Shown: piece by piece, positions 50,417 to 59,497 of the stretch
Layout: each line of letters opens with the position of its first letter
Position numbering within the stretch: position 1 is the first letter of the stretch
From: JANQPA01 sp964628385
Lineage (GTDB): Bacteria; Bacteroidota; Bacteroidia; Chitinophagales; Saprospiraceae
Direction: 5' to 3'
NCBI GenBank assembly: GCA_964628385.1
Contig: CAZVOD010000007.1
Location: forward strand, 42,416-106,415
DNA length: 64,000 bases
Position numbers and translations under genes: made by a program
Notes under the pieces: model-generated
The model's database searches: none
What the model saw: only the letters and a program-made list of their open reading frames with translations
Told to the model about the DNA's origin: nothing

Positions 50417-50641
50417 ATGGAATTTTTATATGTTTTGGGAATTATTTTTGCCGTTTTTGGTATTTCCTTCCTTTTGATTAACCTTAGGCACATTGTTACT
50501 GGTAATGAATTCAGAGGAACCTGCGCCAGTAATAACCCAATGTTGAAAGATGAGCTTGGCGATTGCCAGGTTTGTGGTAAAAAAGCGGACGAAGATTGTA
50601 AAATGCCTGAAGTGGATCAGCGCAAACTCGCACAAGGATAA
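50417..50641 (+). CDS. Small membrane protein with Cys motif, NqrM (DUF539)-like
   Basis: 74 residues. An N-terminal membrane helix (FLYVLGIIFAVFGISFLLI) is followed by EFRGTCASNN, GDCQVCGK and EDCK, i.e. four Cys in a C-x(n)-CxxC-x(n)-C layout. NqrM, which delivers iron to Na+-NQR, has one helix and a GSCGG...C..C tail of similar spacing; the match is only in pattern. No nqr genes are in this window. The divergent mazG gene shares the 100-bp spacer, which contains the near-palindrome GGTTAACATTAACC (50339-50352). Confidence 0.6.
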   Translation: MEFLYVLGIIFAVFGISFLLINLRHIVTGNEFRGTCASNNPMLKDELGDCQVCGKKADEDCKMPEVDQRKLAQG

Positions 50642-50651
50642 CTGAATCTTT

Positions 50652-50704
50652 ATTTCGCAGGGTAGCATACTAATAGCTATAAGCTTGATTTTACCCTGCG
50701 AAAT
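50652..50704. terminator. Large stem-loop between convergent genes
   Basis: ATTTCGCAGGGTA (50652-50664) and TACCCTGCGAAAT (50692-50704) are perfect 13-bp arms with a 27-base loop. It lies between the NqrM-like gene and the CoA-binding gene. There is no T-run, so it is a bidirectional barrier or processing hairpin rather than a classical terminator. Confidence 0.6.
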
Positions 50705-50716
50705 GAGTCTAATTCA

Positions 50717-51079
50717 TCAATACTGCCCAGTAGCCAACATTACCAACGTACAGGCTACACTTACTTCTATATCATTTTCACGTGCCAGTTTTGCCAATTC
50801 TGGATTCTCAGTACCAGGATTGAAGATTATCCTGTTGGGCTTCATGCCCAAAATATAATCATAGTAAGGTTTTTGGCGAGTAGGGTTAAGGTACAGCGTC
50901 AGGGTATCTACCTCCTCAAGTTCAGGTTCTCCCTGTATAATTGCTATACCGGCCACTTCTCCTGTCTTTATGCCAATGGGCACCACCTCATGGCCAGCGT
51001 GAGTCAACCGATGAATAGCATCGTAAGAGACACGCTGCGGATTAGTGGAGGCGCCCAGTACTACTGTTTTTTTTCCCAT
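50717..51079 (-). CDS. CoA-binding domain protein (YccU type)
   Basis: 120 residues. A single Rossmann CoA-binding domain: KTVVLGASTNPQRVSYDAIHRL, VVPIGIKTGEVAGI, VDTLTLYLNPTRQ, IIFNPGTENPELA and a Cys in VSVACTLVML. Its start overlaps the stop of the E2 gene by one base (TAATG on the minus strand), so it is coupled to pyruvate dehydrogenase E2. A CoA-linked regulatory role is plausible. Confidence 0.88.
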   Translation of the reverse strand: MGKKTVVLGASTNPQRVSYDAIHRLTHAGHEVVPIGIKTGEVAGIAIIQGEPELEEVDTLTLYLNPTRQKPYYDYILGMKPNRIIFNPGTENPELAKLARENDIEVSVACTLVMLATGQY

Positions 51080-52443
51080 TATACCATCAGACGTATTGGA
51101 TCCTCTAGAGTAGCTTTCAGCGTTTGTAAGAACTGCGCTCCCGTAGCGCCGTCTACCACTCTGTGATCACAGGATAAAGTCACTTTCATCATTTTGCCCG
51201 GTACGACTGCACCATCCTTTACGATTGGCTTATCAATGATACCTCCTACCGCAAGTATACAAGCGTCTGGCGGATTGATGATTGCTGTAAATTCTTCTAT
51301 ACCAAACATACCCAAATTAGAAATGGTAAAGGTATTACCTTGCATTTCTTCGGTAGAAATCTTTCTGGACTTGGCTTTGCCGGCCAGACTTTTAACTTCT
51401 GTATTGATTTGGGAGAGGGTTTTCATATCAGCAAAGCGAACGACAGGAACCATAAGACCTTCGTCAACAGCCACGGCTACACCAATATTAACATCCTTAT
51501 TGTAGCGGATTTTATCTCCCAACCAAGAAGAATTAACAGCTGGATGCTGACGTAGCGAAACAGCTACTGCCTTGATAACGAAATCATTGAAAGAAATCTT
51601 GGTAGGAGCCACTTCATTAACTCGTTTGCGAAGCGTTACCACATTTTCCATGTTGATCTCTACGGTCAGGTAGAAATGTGGAGCTGAAAACTTACTTTCA
51701 CCAAGGCGACGAGCGATGACTTTACGCATTTGACTTACCGGCTGATCTTCGTAGTTGTCACCACTACCAGAGAAGTGGAATGGAACTACTTCCGGTGTAG
51801 GCTCAGCTTTAGCCTGGGGTTGTGGTTGTGCATCCGGCTGCGGTGGTGCTTGTGGTACAGGCGGAGGAGTAGCGGGTGCGGCCTCCGGTGTCGGCTGAGC
51901 AACAGGAGCACTTTTTTGTTGTTCGATCAGGGCTTCTACATCTTTTTTGACAATTCTTCCGCCGTCTCCTGAACCCAATACAGTAGTCAGGCTAATACCT
52001 GCTTCTTTGGCCATACTTTTAGCCAGCGGTGAAGCCTTAACCCTCGTTTCCGTTTCACTTTCTGCCGGCTCCGGTGTAGAGCTCTCCGCAGGGCTACTTT
52101 GGCTGGATCCATCTTCATTGCTACCGTTAGTATCTGCTCCGTTAGTATCTGCTCCGTTCCCATTTTCTTCTGATTGTGCAACTTCTAAAGCCGCTTTCCA
52201 GTCTTCCCCTTCTTTTCCAACAACAGCGATTACACCATCGATAGGCACAGGACCTTCCTTGATGGCAATGTGTAACAAAACACCATCCACAAAGCTATCC
52301 AGCTCCATAGTGGCTTTATCCGTTTCTACTTCGGCTAATGTATCACCGGATTCTATTTCTTCTCCCTCTTCTTTTAACCAACCTATAATATTGCCCTCTT
52401 CCATGGTATCACTCATCCTGGGCATGCGTATTACTTCCGCCAT
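51079..52443 (-). CDS. Pyruvate dehydrogenase complex E2 (dihydrolipoamide acetyltransferase)
   Basis: 454 residues. One lipoyl domain (1-78) has the lipoyl lysine in VETDKATMELDSF. A Gly/Asn/Asp/Ser-rich linker (~88-125) follows. The peripheral-subunit-binding domain is ~130-165 (VKASPLAKSMAKEAGISLTT). A Pro/Ala/Gln-rich linker precedes the catalytic core ~225-454 (ARRLGESKFSAPHFYLTVE, FGIEEFTAIINPPDACIL, and the active-site segment SCDHRVVDGATGAQFL). The core pattern fits an acetyltransferase E2. E1 and E3 genes are not in the window. Confidence 0.93.
   Translation of the reverse strand: MAEVIRMPRMSDTMEEGNIIGWLKEEGEEIESGDTLAEVETDKATMELDSFVDGVLLHIAIKEGPVPIDGVIAVVGKEGEDWKAALEVAQSEENGNGADTNGADTNGSNEDGSSQSSPAESSTPEPAESETETRVKASPLAKSMAKEAGISLTTVLGSGDGGRIVKKDVEALIEQQKSAPVAQPTPEAAPATPPPVPQAPPQPDAQPQPQAKAEPTPEVVPFHFSGSGDNYEDQPVSQMRKVIARRLGESKFSAPHFYLTVEINMENVVTLRKRVNEVAPTKISFNDFVIKAVAVSLRQHPAVNSSWLGDKIRYNKDVNIGVAVAVDEGLMVPVVRFADMKTLSQINTEVKSLAGKAKSRKISTEEMQGNTFTISNLGMFGIEEFTAIINPPDACILAVGGIIDKPIVKDGAVVPGKMMKVTLSCDHRVVDGATGAQFLQTLKATLEDPIRLMV
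52124..52153 (-). repeat. 15-bp perfect tandem repeat in the E2 linker
   Basis: CCGTTAGTATCTGCT occurs twice head to tail (52124-52138 and 52139-52153). It encodes the repeated ADTNG of the flexible linker after the lipoyl domain. It is in frame, so copy number can change linker length without breaking the protein. Confidence 0.9.
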
Positions 52444-52657
52444 AAGACTTTTTTTGGTTTTTCTTAAAAATGTTTGCTTAAACTACAGTATGGTAAATCG
52501 CTACCTGATAATTGTAGGGTAAATTTATTCAAAGATCGCGTAAAATTAACACGAAGTAAAGAATTAACCTATGTTCTAGTAACATCCCATTGTGAAATGC
52601 TGTTTGAAATCTTTTTCACTATTACAACTAAGCTCAATTCAAGTACAAGTTTAGGTA

Positions 52658-52665
52658 TATTTTTG
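52658..52665 (+). promoter_or_regulatory. Possible -7 box (TATTTTTG) of recR
   Basis: A match to TAnnTTTG 49 bp upstream of the recR ATG. No well-placed TTG element is found. Confidence 0.35.
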
Positions 52666-52714
52666 GTAACTTTCACACTTCAAGAATGTAAGAGGTTAAA
52701 AGCGAAACAACAAT

Positions 52715-53326
52715 ATGAACTTTTCGTCCAAGCTCATAGAAGAGGGAGTTAATGCATTTTCACTGCTGCCCGGCATAGGCAAGAAAACCGCCCTGCGGTT
52801 AGTCCTGCACCTGATCAATCAGCCGGAAGAGGTCAGTTCTCAATTTGCAAATGCTATTGTAAAGATGAGAAAAGAAATCAAAAGGTGTAGCGTCTGCCAT
52901 AACTTATCCGACTTGGATACCTGCAAAATATGTCAGGATCCTCGCCGGGATAAATCAACGGTTTGCATCGTGGAATCCATTCGCGATGTTATGGCTATCG
53001 AAGAAACCGGCCAATACAAAGGCCTTTACCATGTACTTGGAGGGATCATCTCTCCTATCGAAGGGATAGGCCCGGCTGACCTGACTATCAACGACCTGGT
53101 AGACCGGATGGCCAGCGAAGAAATTAAAGAGGTTATTATGGCTATTAGTCCCACTATTGAGGGGGATACAACGATTTTTTACATTACCAAAAAACTGAAA
53201 GCTTTTGACGTCAAAGTCTCTACTATTGCTCGGGGCGTATCTTTTGGCGGAGAGCTCGAATACGCCGATGAGCTTACCCTCGGCAGAAGTATCATGGCCA
53301 GAACGCCTTACCAATTAAAAGGATAA
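52715..53326 (+). CDS. recR: Recombination protein RecR
   Basis: 203 residues. The HhH region is LLPGIGKKTALRLVLHL. A four-Cys zinc finger (CSVCHNL...CKIC, ~58-75) follows, then the Toprim domain CIVESIRDVMAIEETGQYKGLYHVLGG... and the C-terminal VSTIARGVSFGGELEYADELTLGRSI. It loads RecA at gaps with RecO/RecF. The start ATG is preceded by a short AT-rich leader. Confidence 0.96.
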   Translation: MNFSSKLIEEGVNAFSLLPGIGKKTALRLVLHLINQPEEVSSQFANAIVKMRKEIKRCSVCHNLSDLDTCKICQDPRRDKSTVCIVESIRDVMAIEETGQYKGLYHVLGGIISPIEGIGPADLTINDLVDRMASEEIKEVIMAISPTIEGDTTIFYITKKLKAFDVKVSTIARGVSFGGELEYADELTLGRSIMARTPYQLKG

Positions 53327-53419
53327 GTAAGGATCAAACGATCAGCGAAGAGCGACGACCTTTTGCGAGGCTTGCTCCTTGCTACTCTTGATAGCCCATA
53401 GCCAATAAGTACCCATAAG

Positions 53420-55381
53420 ATGATCCAATTATCTGTCATCATAGTTAACTACAATGTCAAATATTTTCTGGAACAAGCCCTGAGGGCCGTCAGGAAAGCC
53501 TCCCGAAATTTGGCCGTAGAGGTATTTGTAGTAGACAACAACTCTGTTGATGACTCCGTCAAGATGGTAGAGGCGATATTTCCTGAAGTCACCCTGATTG
53601 TCAACAAGGAAAATAAGGGCTTCTCAAGAGCAAATAATCAGGCTATCAGGCTATCCAAAGGCCAGTATGTGTTGTTACTCAACCCGGACACGGTGGTGGA
53701 AGAAGATACTTTTGAAAAGGGTATTCACTTTATGGACAATCATCCGGAAGCCGGCGCTTTAGGAGTTAAGATGATTGACGGTTCTGGCGAATTTTTGCCG
53801 GAATCCAAACGCGGTTTTCCAACTCCTTTTGCTGCTTTTTCCAAAACATTTGGATTGTCCCGGCTATTTCCCCAATCTAAAACCTTCAATAGCTACCACC
53901 TTGGATATTTGGATAAAAATGCTACGCATGAAGTGGACATTCTATCCGGTGCCTTTATGATGATGAGAAAAAAAGCGCTGGAGGAAGTTGGGTTGCTGGA
54001 TGAGGCCTTTTTTATGTACGGAGAAGATATTGATCTTTCCTATCGCATACAGCTCGGAGGATACAAAAACTACTACCTGGCCGATACTACCATTATCCAT
54101 TATAAAGGAGAAAGCACCAAAAAGGGAAGCCTCAACTATGTACGGGTATTTTATAATGCGATGATCCTCTTTGCCCGCAAGCACTTTGAAGGCCAGCGTG
54201 CTTCTATTTTTGTGATGATGCTGCAGGCTGCTATTTATTTTAGAGCCGGACTTACATTAGTGACTAACTTTTTTAGGCATTCTGCTCTCCTCTTACTGGA
54301 AGCAGCTATTATTTTTATAGGACTACTATTCATCAAAGACTTCTGGGCGACTTACCATTTTAGGGATCCGGATTATTACGATGCCAGCTTTATTTATTTC
54401 AATGCGCCCCTGTACACCTTCATCTGGATCGCAGGCCTGTACCTGAGCGGGTCCTATCAGCGTACTGGCCAGTTGCGACGACTCTTCAGAGGCATTTTAA
54501 TAAGTACGCTTACCCTGGCCGCTGTTTATGGCTTCCTGGACCTTGAATACCGGTCCTCCAGGGCCATTATCGTACTAGGCGCTCTGTGGACATTTATCGC
54601 TACCCTTTTTATTCGTTTGCTTTTCCATTTTTTAAAATATAAAAACCTTAAGCTCGGTAGAGATCAAGTCATTAACCTAATCATTGTGGGCACCCATGAT
54701 GAGAGTGATCGGGTACTGAAATTATTGCAACAAGCCCAAATAGTCAAGAATTTTATCGGCACCGTTGCGCCGGATGAAAACCCGGATCATCAAAAATATA
54801 TCAGCGCCCTGCACCAGCTACAGGAAGTAGTGTGCATTTACAATGTAAACGAGATAATTTTTTGTTCTAAAGATATTAGCGCTCAGGAAATTATGCACTG
54901 GATGACCAGGCTAGGCTCTGAGGTAGATTACAAAATAGTGCCTGAAGATAGCTGGAGTATCATTGGCAGTAGCTCAAAAAATACGCGGGGGGAGCTTTAT
55001 ACCATAGAAATACAATTCAATATTGCCGATCCTTTAAAAGCCAGAAATAAAAGGCTATTGGATATAGTTATTGCGATGCTTCTATTACTCAGCTTCCCCG
55101 TACAGTTGCTACTTATCCCCTCGCCATTACAACTGCTAAAAAACTGCTGGTGGGTGTTGTTAGGAAAAAAAACATGGGTAGGCTATAAAAAAACGCAAGA
55201 ACCAGCCATTAATTTACCGCCAGTGAAGCCCGGTATTCTATCTCCGGTTGATGGCCTTAATCTCAATAACCTAGATGCTCCCACTATCAAAAGAATCAAT
55301 CTCTTTTATGCCAAAGATTACGAATATGAAAAAGACCTGGAAATTATCTGGAGAGCTTACAAGAACCTGGGAAAAAATTAG
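53420..55381 (+). CDS. GT2 glycosyltransferase fused to a membrane/Rossmann sugar-transferase-like module
   Basis: 653 residues. Residues 1-270 form a GT-A (family 2) glycosyltransferase of the rhamnosyltransferase type: LSVIIVNYNVKYFLEQAL, VVDNNSVDDS, LNPDTVVEEDTF, GAFMMMRKKALEEVGLLDE, FMYGEDIDLSYR. From ~275 there are about four to five membrane helices, then a Rossmann-like segment (NLIIVGTHDESDRVLKLLQQAQ) and another helix pair near 545-575. That second half resembles the N-terminal part of WbaP/WcaJ-type phosphoglycosyl transferases without their catalytic end. It probably acts in surface polysaccharide assembly. Confidence 0.82.
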   Translation: MIQLSVIIVNYNVKYFLEQALRAVRKASRNLAVEVFVVDNNSVDDSVKMVEAIFPEVTLIVNKENKGFSRANNQAIRLSKGQYVLLLNPDTVVEEDTFEKGIHFMDNHPEAGALGVKMIDGSGEFLPESKRGFPTPFAAFSKTFGLSRLFPQSKTFNSYHLGYLDKNATHEVDILSGAFMMMRKKALEEVGLLDEAFFMYGEDIDLSYRIQLGGYKNYYLADTTIIHYKGESTKKGSLNYVRVFYNAMILFARKHFEGQRASIFVMMLQAAIYFRAGLTLVTNFFRHSALLLLEAAIIFIGLLFIKDFWATYHFRDPDYYDASFIYFNAPLYTFIWIAGLYLSGSYQRTGQLRRLFRGILISTLTLAAVYGFLDLEYRSSRAIIVLGALWTFIATLFIRLLFHFLKYKNLKLGRDQVINLIIVGTHDESDRVLKLLQQAQIVKNFIGTVAPDENPDHQKYISALHQLQEVVCIYNVNEIIFCSKDISAQEIMHWMTRLGSEVDYKIVPEDSWSIIGSSSKNTRGELYTIEIQFNIADPLKARNKRLLDIVIAMLLLLSFPVQLLLIPSPLQLLKNCWWVLLGKKTWVGYKKTQEPAINLPPVKPGILSPVDGLNLNNLDAPTIKRINLFYAKDYEYEKDLEIIWRAYKNLGKN

Positions 55382-55857
55382 ACTAAATAAGCTTTACTAA
55401 TTTTAGGAGGTGATGTACATCCACCTTCTCCCCTATTTTGTTTTGATAAAAAACCTTACTTCCGATGTAACATCAATATCATCGAATAATTCCCTTTAAA
55501 AAAGAGTTTTGAAAGATCATACAAAATTCATTTTTTGTAGTAATATAGTGAAAGCGACCTAAAAGCGGATTGAGAGCCCATTGTATCTTTGATATGGTAT
55601 TCCTTTCTCTGTTTTGGGACGATAATGCATTAGGGAGCCACAAATTATTAGCATAGAAGCTCCCGGTAGGTTGGCTGGTACTTTGTCAAAGAGTGAAGGC
55701 TAATCAAAGCAAGTTGTGAGTTGTAAAGAAAACGGGTAAGCATTAGGAAAACAAAGCGTTTCACCGCGAAATAAATTTGATTCTGACGCTTTATCCTTTC
55801 AAAGAGAGGCAAATATCGCAGATTGAATTACTTATTTAAATTAAAACAAAACGAAGT
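55382..55857. other. Spacer between GT2-fusion and amidohydrolase genes
   Basis: 476 bp without coding character. A weak hairpin (GGAGGTG...ATCCACC, ~55406-55424) follows the GT2 stop and may be its terminator. No RNA gene or promoter pair is recognised. Confidence 0.5.
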
Positions 55858-57576
55858 ATGAAAAAATTACTCAATTTACTGCTGTTCGTTGCAGTTTTGG
55901 GCCTCTGGTCCTGCCAGAATGAACCCGAACAAAAGATAACAGCGGACCTTATTCTCACCAACGGCAACGTGTACACTGTCAATGATACGAGGAGAGCCAA
56001 TGCCATTGCTATCAAAGGAGACAAGATACTTGATGTAGGATCTATAACTGCTATAGATGCATTTAAGAGTGACTCTACAGAGGTTATTGATCTGGAAGGG
56101 CGATTTGTGATGCCGGGCTTCATTGAAGGGCATGGGCACTATTCCGGCCTGGGGGCCAGTCTTTTGAACCTCAATTTCTTAAAAACAAATAGTTGGGAAG
56201 AGATTGTAGCTATGGTAGAAGAACGCGTCAAAAATGCAGAACCGGGAGAGTGGATTATTGGCCGGGGATGGCACCAGGAAAAATGGGAAAAGACACCGGA
56301 TAGAAATGTACTGGGCTACCCTTACCATAACGAATTAAGCGCTGTTTCTCCTAATAACCCCGTTTTTCTGAATCATGCTTCTGGCCACGCTGCTTTTGCT
56401 AATGCCAAAGCTATGGAGCTGGCCGGTATTACTGCCGAGACGCCTGACCCTTTTGGAGGAGAGATCATCCGGGATTCCAGAGGCGAACCTATAGGTGTTT
56501 TTGAGGAAACAGCCGAAAACCTGATCAACAGTGCATATAAGGAATACAGAGCGACGCTTTCTGCCGAAGCTAGGGAGCGGGAATGGTACAAAGGTATAGA
56601 AATGGCGGAGCAAGAATGTCTGGAAAATGGAATCACCTCTTTTCAGGATGCCGGCTCTAGCTTTAGAGAAATTGAAAAGTATAAGGAAATGGCCGAATCT
56701 GGCGAATTGGATACCCGTCTTTGGGTAATGATCACCGGCCGGCAAGACAACCTGGCAGAAAAAGCGGCTGATTATCCCCAAATAGGCATCGGAAATAATT
56801 ACCTAGCGGTTAGGGCGATCAAAGGCTACATGGATGGTGCACTGGGAGCCAGAGGTGCCTGGTTGTTAGAGCCATACAACGACAAACCAGATTCCTATGG
56901 TAAGAATACGACGCCTATTGAAGATTTAATAAGTTGGGGAAAGATTGCTTATGACAACGGCTTGCAGTACTGTGTACACGGAATTGGTGATAGAGGTAAC
57001 AGAGAAATACTGAATATCTTCGAAAATCAATTCCAAGAGGACCCCAGTAAAATAGGCTTGCGCTGGAGAATTGAGCATGCTCAGCATCTGGATACCTCCG
57101 ATATTCCCCGTTTTAAGGAGTTGGGCGTTATAGCATCTATACAAGGTATTCACTGTACTTCAGATGCCCCCTTCGTTGTGGCTCGCCTGGGTAGGAAAAG
57201 AGCCAGATATGGCGCCTACCCGTGGAGGTCGTTGCTAGACAATGGCGTTATCATTGCCAATGGTACGGATGCGCCAGTAGAAGATGTTAGTCCTATAGAA
57301 TCTTTTTATGCATCTGTTACGCGTAGAAGGCCTGATAATGGAATGGTCTTTTTCCCAGAGCAAAAAATGACTCGCGAGGAAGCGATATTGTCTTACACAC
57401 TAGGCAATGCTTATGCGGCTTTTGAAGAAAATATTAAAGGATCGCTGGAAAAGGGTAAGTTAGCTGATATTGTAGTACTTTCTAATGATCTACTTACCTG
57501 CAAAGACGAAGACATTCTACAAACTGATATCCTGATGACGATAATTGGAGGGGAAATAAAGCACTCCAAACTATAA
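55858..57576 (+). CDS. Lipoprotein amidohydrolase (YtcJ-like metal-dependent hydrolase)
   Basis: 572 residues. The leader ends in the lipobox LGLWSC (Cys18), so it is membrane anchored. It is an amidohydrolase TIM-barrel protein: AIKGDKILDVGS, FVMPGFIEGHGHYSGLG with the HxH metal site, NNPVFLNHASGHAAFAN, KGYMDGALGARGAWL, RIEHAQHLD, and NGTDAPVEDVSPIESFYASV with the metal Asp. The KGSLEKGKLADIVVL closing strand is typical. The YtcJ group has broad amidase/imidase members; the substrate is not predictable. A stem-loop follows the stop. Confidence 0.9.
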   Translation: MKKLLNLLLFVAVLGLWSCQNEPEQKITADLILTNGNVYTVNDTRRANAIAIKGDKILDVGSITAIDAFKSDSTEVIDLEGRFVMPGFIEGHGHYSGLGASLLNLNFLKTNSWEEIVAMVEERVKNAEPGEWIIGRGWHQEKWEKTPDRNVLGYPYHNELSAVSPNNPVFLNHASGHAAFANAKAMELAGITAETPDPFGGEIIRDSRGEPIGVFEETAENLINSAYKEYRATLSAEAREREWYKGIEMAEQECLENGITSFQDAGSSFREIEKYKEMAESGELDTRLWVMITGRQDNLAEKAADYPQIGIGNNYLAVRAIKGYMDGALGARGAWLLEPYNDKPDSYGKNTTPIEDLISWGKIAYDNGLQYCVHGIGDRGNREILNIFENQFQEDPSKIGLRWRIEHAQHLDTSDIPRFKELGVIASIQGIHCTSDAPFVVARLGRKRARYGAYPWRSLLDNGVIIANGTDAPVEDVSPIESFYASVTRRRPDNGMVFFPEQKMTREEAILSYTLGNAYAAFEENIKGSLEKGKLADIVVLSNDLLTCKDEDILQTDILMTIIGGEIKHSKL

Positions 57577-57584
57577 ATAAGACC

Positions 57585-57638
57585 GGAAATAACCACAGCG
57601 CCAGGCTAGTAGTGCTCTGGACGTTATTGGTTATTTCC
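57585..57638 (+). terminator. Stem-loop after the amidohydrolase gene
   Basis: GGAAATAACC (57585-57594) pairs with GGTTATTTCC (57629-57638), with an inner CCAG/CTGG stem. The following bases are pyrimidine-rich rather than pure T. Confidence 0.6.
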
Positions 57639-57668
57639 CTCTTCATTAATTGATCAACATTTGCATGA

Positions 57669-58127
57669 ATGGTAGATTTTTTTTTCCAATTAACTATTGA
57701 GCAATACATCATCCTGAGCTTTTTGCTATTCATTGCTGTCTTTCAGCTGATGAGTTATATCAATAACCGTAAAGCACTCAGAGTGCTCGCCAAAGCTCCA
57801 CAGCTTCGGCTTAGGCGGTTTCAGGTTTCTCCCATGGGCCGGGATGCTTCTTGCCAGCTAAAAAATATGGGACCCGAAGCCATTATCAGCCTAATCGAGA
57901 TTCCCAACCGACCGGATTTGGTCATTAAAAATAATTACTCCGGCCACAGGCTAGGTACCAATAAAGATTATCGGTTACTCCTGGAGGCGGAAGGAAAAGA
58001 AATTATCAATAAATCGATAGACCTATCTATTACATTCATGGACGTACAGGGAAATACCTATAGACAAATTATTGATCTATCGGGTAAGCGCAGTACAATC
58101 TTCCATGTTATTAAGTATAGTCATTGA
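57669..58127 (+). CDS. Single-pass membrane protein of unknown function
   Basis: 152 residues. A membrane helix lies at ~12-30 (IILSFLLFIAVFQLMSYI), then a beta-rich soluble domain with a basic start (RLRRFQVSPMGRDASCQLKNMGPEA) and an FMDVQGNTYRQIIDL strand. It resembles small immunoglobulin-like domains, but no family is recognised. It sits between the amidohydrolase terminator and the glutathione peroxidase gene, on the same strand as both. Confidence 0.65.
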   Translation: MVDFFFQLTIEQYIILSFLLFIAVFQLMSYINNRKALRVLAKAPQLRLRRFQVSPMGRDASCQLKNMGPEAIISLIEIPNRPDLVIKNNYSGHRLGTNKDYRLLLEAEGKEIINKSIDLSITFMDVQGNTYRQIIDLSGKRSTIFHVIKYSH

Positions 58128-58185
58128 GATGGAGGACAACTTTTAGCCGCCTGGAGAGTTGTATGGAAAAAAAATACAGTTTGTA

Positions 58186-58698
58186 ATGGATGCTAAAAGT
58201 ATACATCAGTTTACCGTAAAAAATATCAAAGGAGAGGATGTTAAGCTTCAAGACTATGAAGGAAAAGTCCTTTTAATTGTCAATACAGCTTCAAAGTGTG
58301 GTTTCACACCGCAATTGGAAGATATGGAAGCGCTCTATAAATCTTACCGGGATAAAGGCCTTGAGGTTCTTGCCTTTCCCTCCAATGACTTTATGGATCA
58401 GGAACCCTTGGAAGGAGAGGAAATAGAGCATTTTTGTATGGTCAATTACAATGCTACCTATCCAATTTTTGAAAAATCACATGTTACTGGCAAAAATGCT
58501 TCTGAGCTATTCCAGTTTTTATCCCAAAAAGAAAAGAATGGGAAGTTTAATGCCAAACCGAAGTGGAATTTCCAAAAATATTTGGTGGACCAGTCCGGCA
58601 AGGTGGTTAATTTCTTTTATAGTTTTACCAAACCTAACTCCAATAAAGTCAGAAAAGAAATAGACGCTTTGTTATCCAAAGCAAATAAACCAGGGTAA
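58186..58698 (+). CDS. Glutathione peroxidase-family thiol peroxidase
   Basis: The start is the ATG at 58186 (170 residues); an upstream TTG is not needed. Thioredoxin fold: the peroxidatic Cys ~38 is in NTASKCGFTPQ, then LAFPSNDFMDQEP and the WNF motif. The usual FPCNQF glutamine is replaced by Asp (FPSNDF). A second Cys in IEHFCMVNY is at the position of the resolving Cys of thioredoxin-dependent members, so the reductant is probably thioredoxin, not glutathione. The bacillithiol gene bshB1 follows by 30 bp, which suggests a shared redox role. Confidence 0.9.
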   Translation: MDAKSIHQFTVKNIKGEDVKLQDYEGKVLLIVNTASKCGFTPQLEDMEALYKSYRDKGLEVLAFPSNDFMDQEPLEGEEIEHFCMVNYNATYPIFEKSHVTGKNASELFQFLSQKEKNGKFNAKPKWNFQKYLVDQSGKVVNFFYSFTKPNSNKVRKEIDALLSKANKPG

Positions 58699-58728
58699 AA
58701 TAACTGTATCAACACCTAAACAAAAAAC

Positions 58729-59460
58729 ATGAAAGTAGATATCCTTGCCATTGGAGTTCATCCCGATGATATAGAACTGGCTTGTTCAGGGACTTTGTTA
58801 GCCCATATTTACCAAGGAAAGACAGTAGGCTTGCTAGACCTCACTAGAGGAGAATTAGGCACCAGAGGTACAGCCAGCATTCGTACACAAGAAGCTGAGG
58901 CGTCTGCCCAGCTAATGGGAGCAAAGTTTCGCCACAACCTCGATATGGCAGATGGATTCTTTGAATATTCCAAAAATAATATCATCAAGATCATAGAAGT
59001 GATCAGGGCATATCAGCCAGATATTGTTTTGGCCAATGCCGTTTCCGATCGTCACCCCGACCATGGAAGGGCGGCCAAGCTGGAAGCTGATGCTTGCTTT
59101 TATTCAGGACTGGTCAAGATTCCTACCTATAATTCCAAGGGAGAGGCCCACGCGCGCTGGCGGCCCAGGGCGGTATACCATTATATTCAGGATCACAATC
59201 TGGAACCGGACTTTGTGGTAGATATTAGTAATTTTATTGAGCAAAAGATGGAATTAATCACTACTTTTCGCTCTCAATTTCACGTTCCGGAAGCTAAAGA
59301 ATTTAAGGAAGAACTTGACTCTCCTATTTCAGGAGCTGACTTTCTGGAATTTTTGAGGGCCAAAGCCCGCTCTTACGGACGCGCTTCCGGCTTTGAATTT
59401 GGAGAAGGATTTACGGTTAGCCGTACTCCGGGCGTCAATAGTTTGTTTGACCTTTTGTAA
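58729..59460 (+). CDS. bshB1: Bacillithiol biosynthesis deacetylase BshB1
   Basis: 243 residues. PIG-L/LmbE fold: the zinc motif HPDD is in GVHPDDIELACSGTL, then LTRGELGTRGT, the second motif SDRHPDHGRA, and the C-terminal FRSQFHVPEAKEF and RARSYGRASGFEFGEGF-like segments specific to BshB1. It removes the acetyl group of GlcNAc-malate in bacillithiol synthesis. Bacillithiol genes are found in Bacteroidota as well as Firmicutes. The following genes are convergent. Confidence 0.93.
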   Translation: MKVDILAIGVHPDDIELACSGTLLAHIYQGKTVGLLDLTRGELGTRGTASIRTQEAEASAQLMGAKFRHNLDMADGFFEYSKNNIIKIIEVIRAYQPDIVLANAVSDRHPDHGRAAKLEADACFYSGLVKIPTYNSKGEAHARWRPRAVYHYIQDHNLEPDFVVDISNFIEQKMELITTFRSQFHVPEAKEFKEELDSPISGADFLEFLRAKARSYGRASGFEFGEGFTVSRTPGVNSLFDLL

Positions 59461-59497
59461 TATCTGATCAGGAAATGGAGAAGGAGAATAGGGCTAT

